DNA of 5,776 nt, taken from the NCBI GenBank assembly GCA_025357355.1, contig JANXPK010000583.1, positions 1 to 5,776 of the forward strand. The letters run 5' to 3'. The DNA comes from Rhodobacterales bacterium (GTDB lineage: Bacteria > Pseudomonadota > Alphaproteobacteria > Rhodobacterales > Rhodobacteraceae). Each line of letters begins with the position of its first letter. Positions within the stretch are counted from its first letter, which is position 1. The notes below the pieces were generated by a model that did not search any database, had not been told where the DNA came from, and saw nothing but the letters and a program-made list of their open reading frames with translations. This document shows positions 1-5,251 of this stretch, piece after piece. Both the position numbers and the translations under genes were made by a program.

Positions 1-2
1 TG

Positions 3-734
3 TGGTTGGTGACTTCGGCCGTGGTGTGGGTGCTGCCAAAGGGGTGGGTTGGCGTGCTGGTGACGGGCATCCTCGCCTGGCCGTTGGTGGCGGCGCGGTC
101 GCTGCATGATCATGTCCGGGCGGTGGTGTTGCCGTTGTCGCGCGGCGATCTGGTGGGGGCGCGCGAGGCGGTGGCGATGATCGTCGGGCGCGATCCGGAG
201 CGGCTGGATGGGGCAGGGGTGGCGCGGGCGGCGTTGGAGAGTCTGGGGGAAAGTGCGTCCGATGGGGTGGTGGCGCCGTTGTTCTGGGGGCTGATCTTTG
301 GCCTGCCCGGGATTGCGGTCTACAAGACGATCAACACGATGGACTCGATGATTGGCCATCTGAGCCCGCGTCATGCCGCCTTTGGCTGGGCTGCGGCACG
401 GATCGACGATGTCGCGAACCTGATTCCGGCGCGGCTGACCGGAGTATTGATCGCTGCGGTCTCGGGACGCTGGCGGGAATGCTGGGAATGCATGTGGCGC
501 GATGCGGGCAAGCACCGTTCGCCCAACGCGGGTTGGCCCGAGGCGGCGCTGGCGGGGGCGTTGGGGGTGCGGTTGTCGGGACCGAGGGCCTATGATGGAA
601 GGATGTCGGACGAGGCTTGGGTCAATGAGGGGGCGCCGGACCCGACGGCAGTTGATCTGGCGCGAGGGCTGGATCTTTACCTCAAGTTGATCGCTGTCTT
701 GGCCGGGGTTTTGCTGGTTCTGGCGTTGATCTGA
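3..734 (+). CDS. cobD: Adenosylcobinamide(-phosphate) synthase CobD/CbiB, 5' end outside the window
   Basis: Inner-membrane enzyme that joins (R)-1-amino-2-propanol, or its O-phosphate, to the f-propionate of adenosylcobyric acid, giving adenosylcobinamide (phosphate). About 243 codons are visible, against roughly 300-320 in the family, so some 60-80 N-terminal residues lie left of the window. The TTG at 6 and GTG at 9 are internal codons, not the start. Family hallmarks seen: ESLGESASDG (nt 237-266) followed by VVAPLFW, the KTINTMDSMIGH block (nt 324-359), and a DDVANLIPARLTG block shortly after it. Hydrophobic stretches near the visible N-terminus and at the very C-terminus (LIAVLAGVLLVLALI) fit a polytopic membrane protein. 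The stop is TGA at 732-734. The gene converges on cobQ, so the two are in separate transcripts. No alternative family is likely. Confidence 0.96.
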   Translation, partial: WLVTSAVVWVLPKGWVGVLVTGILAWPLVAARSLHDHVRAVVLPLSRGDLVGAREAVAMIVGRDPERLDGAGVARAALESLGESASDGVVAPLFWGLIFGLPGIAVYKTINTMDSMIGHLSPRHAAFGWAAARIDDVANLIPARLTGVLIAAVSGRWRECWECMWRDAGKHRSPNAGWPEAALAGALGVRLSGPRAYDGRMSDEAWVNEGAPDPTAVDLARGLDLYLKLIAVLAGVLLVLALI

Positions 735-745
735 GGGGCTGGCCC

Positions 746-767
746 GGTTCGGTCCGAACCTCGGACC
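746..767 (+). terminator. Overlapping hairpins after cobD, possible terminator
   Basis: Twelve bases past the cobD stop there are two perfect inverted repeats that share bases. GGTTCG (746-751) pairs with CGAACC (755-760) around a 3-base loop. GGTCCGA (751-757) pairs with TCGGACC (761-767) around another 3-base loop. Only one can form at a time. The second is followed by an A/T-rich stretch with scattered T's (ATGTACTTATTCGTTTAATA) but no clean T-run, so it is at best a weak intrinsic terminator for cobD. Since the stems are symmetric, it may also act on the converging cobQ transcript. Confidence 0.4.
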
Positions 768-851
768 ATGTACTTATTCGTTTAATATCATATAGATAGA
801 AATTCTTGTTAACCGAATTTTAGGGTTTTGACCTCCGCATTTTGGGCGTGT
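768..851. other. A/T-rich convergent spacer between cobD and cobQ
   Basis: This non-coding stretch separates the ends of two convergent genes. It is strikingly A/T-rich compared with its flanks, especially about 768-835. I find no coding sequence and no convincing promoter in it. Its likely role, by inference, is as the transcription-termination zone for both strands. Confidence 0.6.
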
Positions 852-2294
852 TCAACGGGCCAGTGCCAAGAGGCCTGCGACGTCCAGATGCGCCTCCAGA
901 TGTGCTGCGAGGGCGTCGAGTGTGGCCTCGATCTCGGCGGCATGATAGCGGGGGGTGGTCTTGATGCCGAGACCCGCGAGAAAGGCGGCGCGAAAGGCGT
1001 CGCCTGCGAACATGCCGTGCAGGTAGCTGCCTGTGACACGTCCGTTGGGCGATGTTGCCCCCTCTGCGCGGCCTTGGGTGTGGGCGAACGGGCGAGCCGT
1101 GTCGGGGCCGGTGGTCTGGCCGATGTGAATCTCGTAGGCGGTGATGGGCTGGCCGGAGGCGGCGTGGGTGGCTGCCGTCAGGGTCAGGCGTTTGTCGGGG
1201 GTCATGGTGGTTTCGATGTTCAAGAGGCCAAGGCCCGGCGAAGTACCGGTCGGACCTTCGATGCCGTCCGGATCGGCGATGGAGGTCCCCAGCATCTGGT
1301 AGCCGCCGCAGATGCCCAAGATGCGGCCGCCGCGCCGGTGATGAGCCATCAGGTCGATGTCCCAGCCTTGGGCCCGCAGAAACGCGAGATCGCCGCGCGT
1401 GGATTTGCTGCCGGGGAGGATGACGAGGGCAGCATCGGTCGGGATGGTCTCGCCTGCGCGGACCATGACGACCTGCACGCCGGGTTCGGATTTGAGCGGG
1501 TCGAGGTCGTCGAAATTAGCGATGCGCGACAGGGTGAGGCAGGCGATTTTGGTGCCCGTGCCGGTGGTCGGGGCGATGTCGAGGGCGTCTTCGGCGGGCA
1601 GGCGCCAGGCATCGGGGAAATGAGGGAGGACGCCGAAGCCTTGCCAGTGGGTCAGTTGGGCGATCCGCCGGTAGCCATCGTCAAAAAGGCGGGGGTCGCC
1701 GCGGAACTTGTTGATGATGAAGCCTTTTATCAGCGCGACGTCCGTGTCGTCAAGCACCGCTTTGGTGCCGACCATCTGGGCGATGACGCCGCCACGGTCG
1801 ATATCACCGACCAACACCACGGGGACGTCGGCGGCCATGGCAAAGCCCATGTTGGCGATGTCGCCGGCACGCAGGTTGATCTCGGCGGGGGAGCCTGCGC
1901 CTTCGATGATAACCAGATCATGGGCGGCTTTGAGGCGGTGAAAACTGTCGAGGACCGGCGCCATGAGGGCGGGTTTCAAGGCGGCATAGTCGCGGGCGCG
2001 AACGGTGGTCAGGCGTTTGCCCTGCACCACGACTTGCGCGCCGGTGTCGGTTTCGGGCTTGAGAAGCACCGGGTTCATGTCGGTATGAGGGGCAAGGCCG
2101 CAGGCGAGGGCTTGCAGGGCTTGCGCGCGGCCAATCTCGCCGCCATTCGCGGTGACGGCGGCGTTGTTGGACATGTTTTGCGGCTTGAACGGGGCGACCG
2201 AGAGGCCGCGCAGGCGCGCAGCACGGCAGAGGCCCGCCACAATCAGCGACTTCCCGACATTGGAGCCTGCGCCCTGAATCATCAGGGCTGTCAT
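852..2294 (-). CDS. cobQ: Cobyric acid synthase (glutamine-hydrolysing)
   Basis: Amidates the b, d, e and g carboxylates of adenosylcobyrinic acid a,c-diamide, using ATP and glutamine, to give adenosylcobyric acid; cytoplasmic. The 480 residues match the family length. N-terminal dethiobiotin-synthetase-like ATP domain: P-loop variant GAGSNVGKS at residues 8-16, FKPQNMSNN at 36-44, EGAGSPAEIN at 131-140, and VGDIDRGGV at 162-170. C-terminal class I glutamine amidotransferase-like domain: LPGSKST at 293-299, the nucleophile Cys329 in GICGGYQMLG, YEIH at 387-390, and the catalytic-type His426 in SYLHG. The ATG at 2294-2292 overlaps the stop of the upstream HAD gene by 4 bases (ATGA). No good Shine-Dalgarno precedes it, so translation is probably coupled. 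It is the last gene of the minus-strand operon cobO-HAD-cobQ. Confidence 0.98.
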   Translation of the reverse strand: MTALMIQGAGSNVGKSLIVAGLCRAARLRGLSVAPFKPQNMSNNAAVTANGGEIGRAQALQALACGLAPHTDMNPVLLKPETDTGAQVVVQGKRLTTVRARDYAALKPALMAPVLDSFHRLKAAHDLVIIEGAGSPAEINLRAGDIANMGFAMAADVPVVLVGDIDRGGVIAQMVGTKAVLDDTDVALIKGFIINKFRGDPRLFDDGYRRIAQLTHWQGFGVLPHFPDAWRLPAEDALDIAPTTGTGTKIACLTLSRIANFDDLDPLKSEPGVQVVMVRAGETIPTDAALVILPGSKSTRGDLAFLRAQGWDIDLMAHHRRGGRILGICGGYQMLGTSIADPDGIEGPTGTSPGLGLLNIETTMTPDKRLTLTAATHAASGQPITAYEIHIGQTTGPDTARPFAHTQGRAEGATSPNGRVTGSYLHGMFAGDAFRAAFLAGLGIKTTPRYHAAEIEATLDALAAHLEAHLDVAGLLALAR

Positions 2295-2893
2295 GGGGTT
2301 ATGCCCAGAACTTCAGGCAAGTAGTCGCGGGTGTCGTCGGTGAAATGAAAGACCTGCCAGCCACGTGCGGCGGCGGCGGTGACGTTCTTTTCGGCGTCGT
2401 CGATCAACAGGATGTCGGCGCAGGCATGGCCTGACCACGCTTCGATCTGGGCGAAAAATTCAGCGGCGGGCTTCTTCACCCCCATCGGGCCAGAGGCGAA
2501 GATGCGCTGCATCCGGCGGCCAAAGCCCATGCGGCGCCAGATATAGTCGGCGCGGTAGGCCTCATTGTTGGTGGCGATGACGCCAGGTGTACGGCAGGCG
2601 TCGAGCCAGGCCAGCACTTGCGGATCGGTGCGGGCGTCCTTGGTCAGCCAGTAGTCGAGCACGTGTTCGGGGCTGTGGGGGATGGCATGGCTGCGGGTCC
2701 AGTCGGCGAGAAGGTCGAGAAGATCGCGCTGGCCGGTCAGCACCTCGGCAAAGCGGGTGCCGGTGAACATGAATTCGGTGAAGAGCGCGGCTGAGCAGCC
2801 AAGGTCAGCCTCGAAGCTTTGTTGCCAAAGGAAAAAGCCGCCCTGAAAGCCGCGGTTCAGCACACCGTCGAAATCCCACGCGATCAGCTTCAA
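2291..2893 (-). CDS. HAD-superfamily hydrolase embedded in the cob operon, TTG start
   Basis: A 200-residue soluble haloacid-dehalogenase-type hydrolase, probably a small-molecule phosphatase. All four motifs are present. Motif I is DFDGVL at 7-12, with nucleophile Asp7 and acid/base Asp9. Motif II is Thr108 in IATNN. Motif III is the lysine of GVKKP (Lys140 or Lys141). Motif IV is Asp165-Asp166 in LLIDDAEKN. The helical insert between motifs I and II resembles the cap of subfamily I. The start is TTG at 2893-2891: an in-frame TGA lies two codons upstream (2899-2897), and the first internal ATG (Met42) would delete motif I. A GGGG at 2904-2901 is a weak ribosome site. The start overlaps the cobO stop (TTGA) and the gene's stop overlaps the cobQ start (ATGA), so all three genes look translationally coupled. 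The substrate cannot be read from sequence. Dephosphorylation of a corrinoid or alpha-ribazole intermediate is a guess from context. Confidence 0.92.
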   Translation of the reverse strand: MKLIAWDFDGVLNRGFQGGFFLWQQSFEADLGCSAALFTEFMFTGTRFAEVLTGQRDLLDLLADWTRSHAIPHSPEHVLDYWLTKDARTDPQVLAWLDACRTPGVIATNNEAYRADYIWRRMGFGRRMQRIFASGPMGVKKPAAEFFAQIEAWSGHACADILLIDDAEKNVTAAAARGWQVFHFTDDTRDYLPEVLGITP

Positions 2894-3522
2894 AATTCAA
2901 CCCCGGCCTGCGCCTTGATGCCGGAACGGAAGGGATGCTTGATCAGGGTCATTTCGGTGACGAGGTCGGCGGCGGCAATCAGGGCTTCGGCGGCGTTGCG
3001 ACCGGTGAGGACGACATGGGTGAGGGGTGGCTTTTCGTCGCGCAGGAAGGTCAGAACGTCGTCAAGGTTGAGATAGTCATAGCGCAGGGCGATGTTGATT
3101 TCGTCAAGCAGGACCAGGCGAACGGCGGGGTCGCGGATCAGTTCCTTGGCCTTTTCCCAACCGGCCTGCGCTGCCGCCACATCGCGAGTGCGGTCTTGGG
3201 TTTCCCAGGTAAAGCCTTCTCCCATGGCGTAGAACTGGCAGAGATCGCTGAAATTCTCGGTCAGAAGCCGCCGCTCGCCGGTATCCCAGGCGCCTTTGAT
3301 GAACTGCACGACCGCGCAGGGCATGCCGTGGGCGACGCAGCGCAGGATCATGCCGAAGCCGGACGAGGATTTGCCCTTGCCCGCGCCGGTCAGCACGATG
3401 ATCAGGCCCTTGTCACCCGATTTGCCCGCCATGATCTTGTCACGTGCGGCTTTCTTCTTGGCCATCTTGGTCGCGTGCCGGGCGAGGCTGGCTTCATCGG
3501 TGTCGGTAATGCCGTCTGACAT
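2890..3522 (-). CDS. cobO: Corrinoid adenosyltransferase (CobO/BtuR/CobA family)
   Basis: Transfers the 5'-deoxyadenosyl group of ATP to the Co(I) form of cobyrinic acid a,c-diamide, and probably to salvaged corrinoids. The 210 residues fit the family (about 200). Seen: a basic N-terminal helix (RHATKMAKKKAARDK from residue 15), a P-loop TGAGKGKSSSGFG at 45-57, VVQFIKG at 71-77, a Walker-B-like LVLLDEIN around Asp140-Glu141, TGRNA at 173-177, and the typical C-terminal KHPF...AQAGVEF. I chose the ATG at 3522 over the in-frame ATG at 3552 because the Shine-Dalgarno AAGGGGAG lies between the two, and because family proteins start close to the basic helix. It is the first gene of the minus-strand operon, and its stop overlaps the HAD start. 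Its promoter must lie in or beyond the DNA that encodes the divergent riboswitch. Confidence 0.97.
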   Translation of the reverse strand: MSDGITDTDEASLARHATKMAKKKAARDKIMAGKSGDKGLIIVLTGAGKGKSSSGFGMILRCVAHGMPCAVVQFIKGAWDTGERRLLTENFSDLCQFYAMGEGFTWETQDRTRDVAAAQAGWEKAKELIRDPAVRLVLLDEINIALRYDYLNLDDVLTFLRDEKPPLTHVVLTGRNAAEALIAAADLVTEMTLIKHPFRSGIKAQAGVEF

Positions 3523-3526
3523 GGCG

Positions 3527-3534
3527 CTCCCCTT
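3527..3534 (-). promoter_or_regulatory. Ribosome binding site of cobO
   Basis: On the minus strand AAGGGGAG lies 4 bases before the ATG at 3522. It decides the cobO start against the longer in-frame ATG at 3552, which would place this site inside the coding region. Confidence 0.75.
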
Positions 3535-3535
3535 C

Positions 3536-3541
3536 TTGACA
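3536..3541 (+). promoter_or_regulatory. Candidate -35 box for the riboswitch transcript
   Basis: A perfect TTGACA sits on the plus strand 27 bases before the P1 stem of the riboswitch. With a 17-base spacer the -10 box would be TCAGGT (3559-3564), which is a poor match to TATAAT, and transcription would begin near 3571, right at the start of the aptamer. The -35 match and its position favour a promoter, but the weak -10 keeps this tentative. The box lies in the leader of the divergent cobO gene, next to its ribosome site. Confidence 0.35.
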
Positions 3542-3567
3542 ATCGGGCCCATCCTGCATCAGGTGAA

Positions 3568-3781
3568 CCGGTGTTGGTGCCTTCTTTACGACAGGCAAAA
3601 AGGGAATGCGACAGGGTAACCCGAAGTCTGGGGAACCCAAAGCGCAGCCGCCCCCGCGACCGTGACCGGAAAGGTCGCCCGATCCACTGGCCCGCACTCC
3701 ATCTAGGACTGGGCTGGGAAGGGGGGCGACCGTTGGGGAGTGCCCCAGTATCCGCAAGCCGGGAGACCTGCCAGCACACGG
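3568..3781 (+). ncRNA. Cobalamin riboswitch aptamer (AdoCbl/B12 element)
   Basis: This leader RNA binds a cobalamin and represses the downstream genes. Conserved blocks appear in the right order. A short hairpin TGCC/GGCA (3578-3581 with 3594-3597) is followed by AAAAAGGGAATGCG. Then come the core GCGCAGCCGCCCCCGCGACC (3642-3661), CCACTGG (3684-3690), GCTGGGAAGG (3713-3722) and the B12 box AGCCGGGAGACCTGCCA (3757-3773). A closing P1 helix can be drawn: CC, GTGT and TGG (3568-3569, 3571-3577) pair with CCA, ACAC and GG (3771-3773, 3776-3781). An internal arm pairs GCACTCC (3694-3700) with GGAGTGC (3737-3743). Orientation and position place it in front of the DUF1636-cobW-cobN operon, 80 bases before the first start codon. 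I identified it by motif recognition, without running a covariance model. Confidence 0.95.
3757..3773 (+). promoter_or_regulatory. B12 box
   Basis: AGCCGGGAGACCTGCCA is an essentially perfect copy of the conserved B12 box near the 3' end of cobalamin riboswitches. Its CTGCC (3768-3772) could alternatively pair with GGCAG (3790-3794) just downstream, which would link the aptamer to the expression platform. Confidence 0.93.
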
Positions 3782-3856
3782 GACTGAAAGGCAGACGGGG
3801 TGTTCTGCGGGGGGTTTTCGGGCCAATGCCCGGCCTTTCGCATTCACCTGAAGGGA
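3782..3856 (+). promoter_or_regulatory. Riboswitch expression platform with ribosome-site sequestering hairpin
   Basis: Three pairings can be drawn. A P13-like hairpin, GCAGA (3791-3795) with TCTGC (3804-3808), has the loop CGGGGTGT. The CGGGG of this loop is complementary to CCCCG at 3652-3656 in the aptamer core, as expected for the L5-L13 kissing contact of this riboswitch class. A sequestor, CCTTTC (3834-3839) with GAAGGG (3850-3855, one U-G pair), would cover the ribosome site. An anti-sequestor, GAAAGGC (3786-3792) with GCCTTTC (3833-3839), is 7 perfect pairs. The anti-sequestor competes with both other helices. A further hairpin, CGGGC/GCCCG (3819-3823 with 3828-3832), has no T-run after it. 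The design therefore looks like translational control rather than termination. Confidence 0.6.
3851..3856 (+). promoter_or_regulatory. Ribosome binding site of the DUF1636 gene
   Basis: AAGGGA lies 5 bases before the ATG at 3862. It fixes the start of the small protein and is the target of the proposed sequestering hairpin. Confidence 0.7.
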
Positions 3857-3861
3857 ATGGA

Positions 3862-4224
3862 ATGGTGAGGCTGCACATCTGCATGACCTGCAAGGCCGGG
3901 ATGCCCGCTGTCGCGGGCGAGGCCTGTGTCGGCGCGCGTCTGTACGCCGCAATCACCGCCTTGCCTGCGCCCGACGGGGTTGAGGTTGTGGCGGTCGAAT
4001 GCCTGTCGGCCTGCAACACTGGTGCGTCGGTCGCGCTGTCGGCGCCGGGGCGGTGGTCTTATGTCTATGGCCGCATGACGCCTGCCAACGCCGCCGACAT
4101 CCTTGCCGGCGCTGCCGCCTATGCCCGTGCGCCGGACGGGTTGGTGCCATGGCGCGAGCGGCCCGTGATTTTCCGCAAACAAAGCCTTGCCCGTATTCCG
4201 CCTTTAGGAGGCCCCCATGTCTGA
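3862..4224 (+). CDS. DUF1636 family protein, small cysteine-containing, ferredoxin-like
   Basis: A 120-residue soluble protein that I recognise as DUF1636, a family annotated as predicted metal-binding and often found next to cobW. It has five cysteines: Cys7 and Cys10 (HICMTCKAG), Cys22 (GEACVGARLY), and Cys47 and Cys51 (VECLSACNTGASVAL), followed by GRWSYVYG at 63-70. The spacing Cys10-x11-Cys22 ... Cys47-x3-Cys51, with a C-xxx-C plus small-residue turn and a following beta strand, resembles thioredoxin-like [2Fe-2S] ferredoxins. That fold and cofactor are my inference. The start is the ATG at 3862, behind AAGGGA; the frame is open further upstream, but only through the riboswitch. The gene overlaps cobW by 8 bases, and cobW's ribosome site lies inside it. 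A role in cobalt delivery or electron transfer for the cobaltochelatase step is plausible from context, but not shown. Confidence 0.88.
   Translation: MVRLHICMTCKAGMPAVAGEACVGARLYAAITALPAPDGVEVVAVECLSACNTGASVALSAPGRWSYVYGRMTPANAADILAGAAAYARAPDGLVPWRERPVIFRKQSLARIPPLGGPHV
4206..4211 (+). promoter_or_regulatory. Ribosome binding site of cobW
   Basis: A perfect AGGAGG lies 5 bases before the cobW ATG at 4217, inside the last codons of the DUF1636 gene. cobW can therefore initiate well by itself, in addition to any coupling. Confidence 0.85.
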
Positions 4225-5248
4225 CTTGTCGAAAATCCCCGTCACCGTGATCACCGGCTTTTTGGGGGCGGGCAAGACCACGCTGATCCGCCATCTGATG
4301 CAGAACCCGCAAGGCAAGCGGCTGGCGATATTGGTCAACGAGTTCGGCACTGTTGGCGTCGATGGCGACATCCTGAAAAGCTGCGCCGATGCGAATTGCC
4401 CGGTCGAGAATGTCGTCGAGCTGGCCAATGGCTGCATCTGCTGCACGGTGGCCGACGAGTTTATTCCGACGATCGAGGCGCTGTTGGCGCTGCCGGTGCG
4501 GCCGGACCACATCTTGATTGAAACTTCGGGGTTGGCACTGCCGAAGCCCTTGCTGAAGGCGTTCGACTGGCCTGCCATCCGCTCGCTGATCACCGTTGAC
4601 GGGGTGATCACGCTCGCCGATGCCGAGGCGGTAGCGGCGGGGCGGTTCGCGGGGGATGTGCTGTCGCAAGCCGCGTTGCAGGCGACGCATGACACGCCCC
4701 TGGGCGAGGTGTTCGAGGATCAGATTGCCTGTGCCGATATCGTGCTGCTGTCCAAGGCCGATCTTGCGGGCGATGCCGGTGTCGCGGCGGCCCGGGCAGT
4801 GATCGAGGCGGAAGTCGCCGAAAAGGGCAGGGGGCGGTTGCCGATTCTGGCGATGACCGAGGGCGTGATTGATCCCCGTGTGATCCTGGGCCTGCATGCC
4901 GCCGCCGAGGATGATCTGGGCGCGCGCCCCTCGCATCACGACGGCGAGGACGGGCACGAGCATGACGATTTCAACTCGATCGTGGTGACGATGGGGGAAG
5001 TGTCGGACCCCGTGGCCCTGACCGCTGCAATCCAGGGGCTGGCGCGCGAGATGAACATCTTGCGGGTCAAGGGCTATGTCGCGGTCACCGGCAAGCCCTT
5101 GCGGATGCTGGTGCAGGCGGTGGGCGAGCGGGTGCGGGTGCAGTATGACCGGCCGTGGGGCGCGCAAGCCCGCGCCTCGCATCTGGTGGTGATTGCCGAG
5201 CAGGCCGACATCGACGAGGCCGCCATCCGCGCCGTGCTGGAGGCTTGA
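4217..5248 (+). CDS. cobW: Cobalt-handling GTPase CobW (COG0523, G3E family)
   Basis: A G3E-family P-loop GTPase of 343 residues, thought to deliver cobalt to the CobNST chelatase in the aerobic B12 pathway. Domains seen: the GTPase domain begins with TGFLGAGKTT (13-22). The family metal site GCICC (72-76) has Cys73, Cys75 and Cys76. ETSGLALP is at 102-109, a Walker-B-like LITVDGV at 124-130, and the guanine-recognition motif SKAD at 179-182. A His/Asp-rich linker (240-251, with His240, His241, His247 and His249) follows and may bind metal. The C-terminal CobW_C domain runs from about 253 and includes ILRVKGYVAV (281-290). The gene sits in the riboswitch operon between DUF1636 and cobN, with only 3 bases between its TGA and the cobN ATG. 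The length and all key residues look intact. The cobN linkage argues for cobalt rather than zinc or another metal. Confidence 0.97.
   Translation: MSDLSKIPVTVITGFLGAGKTTLIRHLMQNPQGKRLAILVNEFGTVGVDGDILKSCADANCPVENVVELANGCICCTVADEFIPTIEALLALPVRPDHILIETSGLALPKPLLKAFDWPAIRSLITVDGVITLADAEAVAAGRFAGDVLSQAALQATHDTPLGEVFEDQIACADIVLLSKADLAGDAGVAAARAVIEAEVAEKGRGRLPILAMTEGVIDPRVILGLHAAAEDDLGARPSHHDGEDGHEHDDFNSIVVTMGEVSDPVALTAAIQGLAREMNILRVKGYVAVTGKPLRMLVQAVGERVRVQYDRPWGAQARASHLVVIAEQADIDEAAIRAVLEA
5239..5243 (+). promoter_or_regulatory. Ribosome binding site of cobN
   Basis: GGAGG lies in the final codons of cobW, 8 bases before the ATG at 5252. It supports that start, together with the match of the first residues to CobN proteins. 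Confidence 0.75.
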
Positions 5249-5251
5249 ACC

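Noticed and set aside
6..8. TTG at the left edge as the start of cobD
   Set aside because: The frame is open to the window edge, and the protein would lack 60-80 residues normally present. It is a truncated gene, not a short one.
820..850. Possible plus-strand promoter (TTTTGACC near 825-832) in the A/T-rich spacer
   Set aside because: It has no matching -10 at proper distance and would only produce antisense RNA to cobQ. A/T-rich sequence gives chance matches.
828..2324. Very long open frame (498 codons) on the plus strand opposite cobQ
   Set aside because: It is antisense to a gene with clear CobQ motifs. It arises because high-GC codon bias keeps the opposite frame free of stops, and its product has a low-complexity G/A/V/D/H composition with no recognisable domain.
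3523..3552. Longer cobO form starting at the ATG at 3552
   Set aside because: The added ten residues are encoded across the Shine-Dalgarno of the ATG at 3522, and family members begin near the basic helix.
3673..3731. 8-base complementarity GGTCGCCC (3673-3680) with GGGCGACC (3724-3731) inside the aptamer
   Set aside because: It crosses the GCACTCC/GGAGTGC arm and competes with the local GCGACC/GGTCGC hairpin (3656-3661 with 3673-3678). I could not decide which is real without folding, so it is not listed as a helix.
3819..3833. Hairpin CGGGC/GCCCG in the riboswitch leader as an intrinsic terminator
   Set aside because: The stem is only 5 pairs and is followed by GCCTTTCG, not a run of T's. 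Translational control explains the leader better.
3402..4019. Minus-strand open frames across the riboswitch (also 3494-3952)
   Set aside because: They run through a structured RNA element and overlap cobO in another frame, and their products are arginine/proline/serine-rich without motifs.
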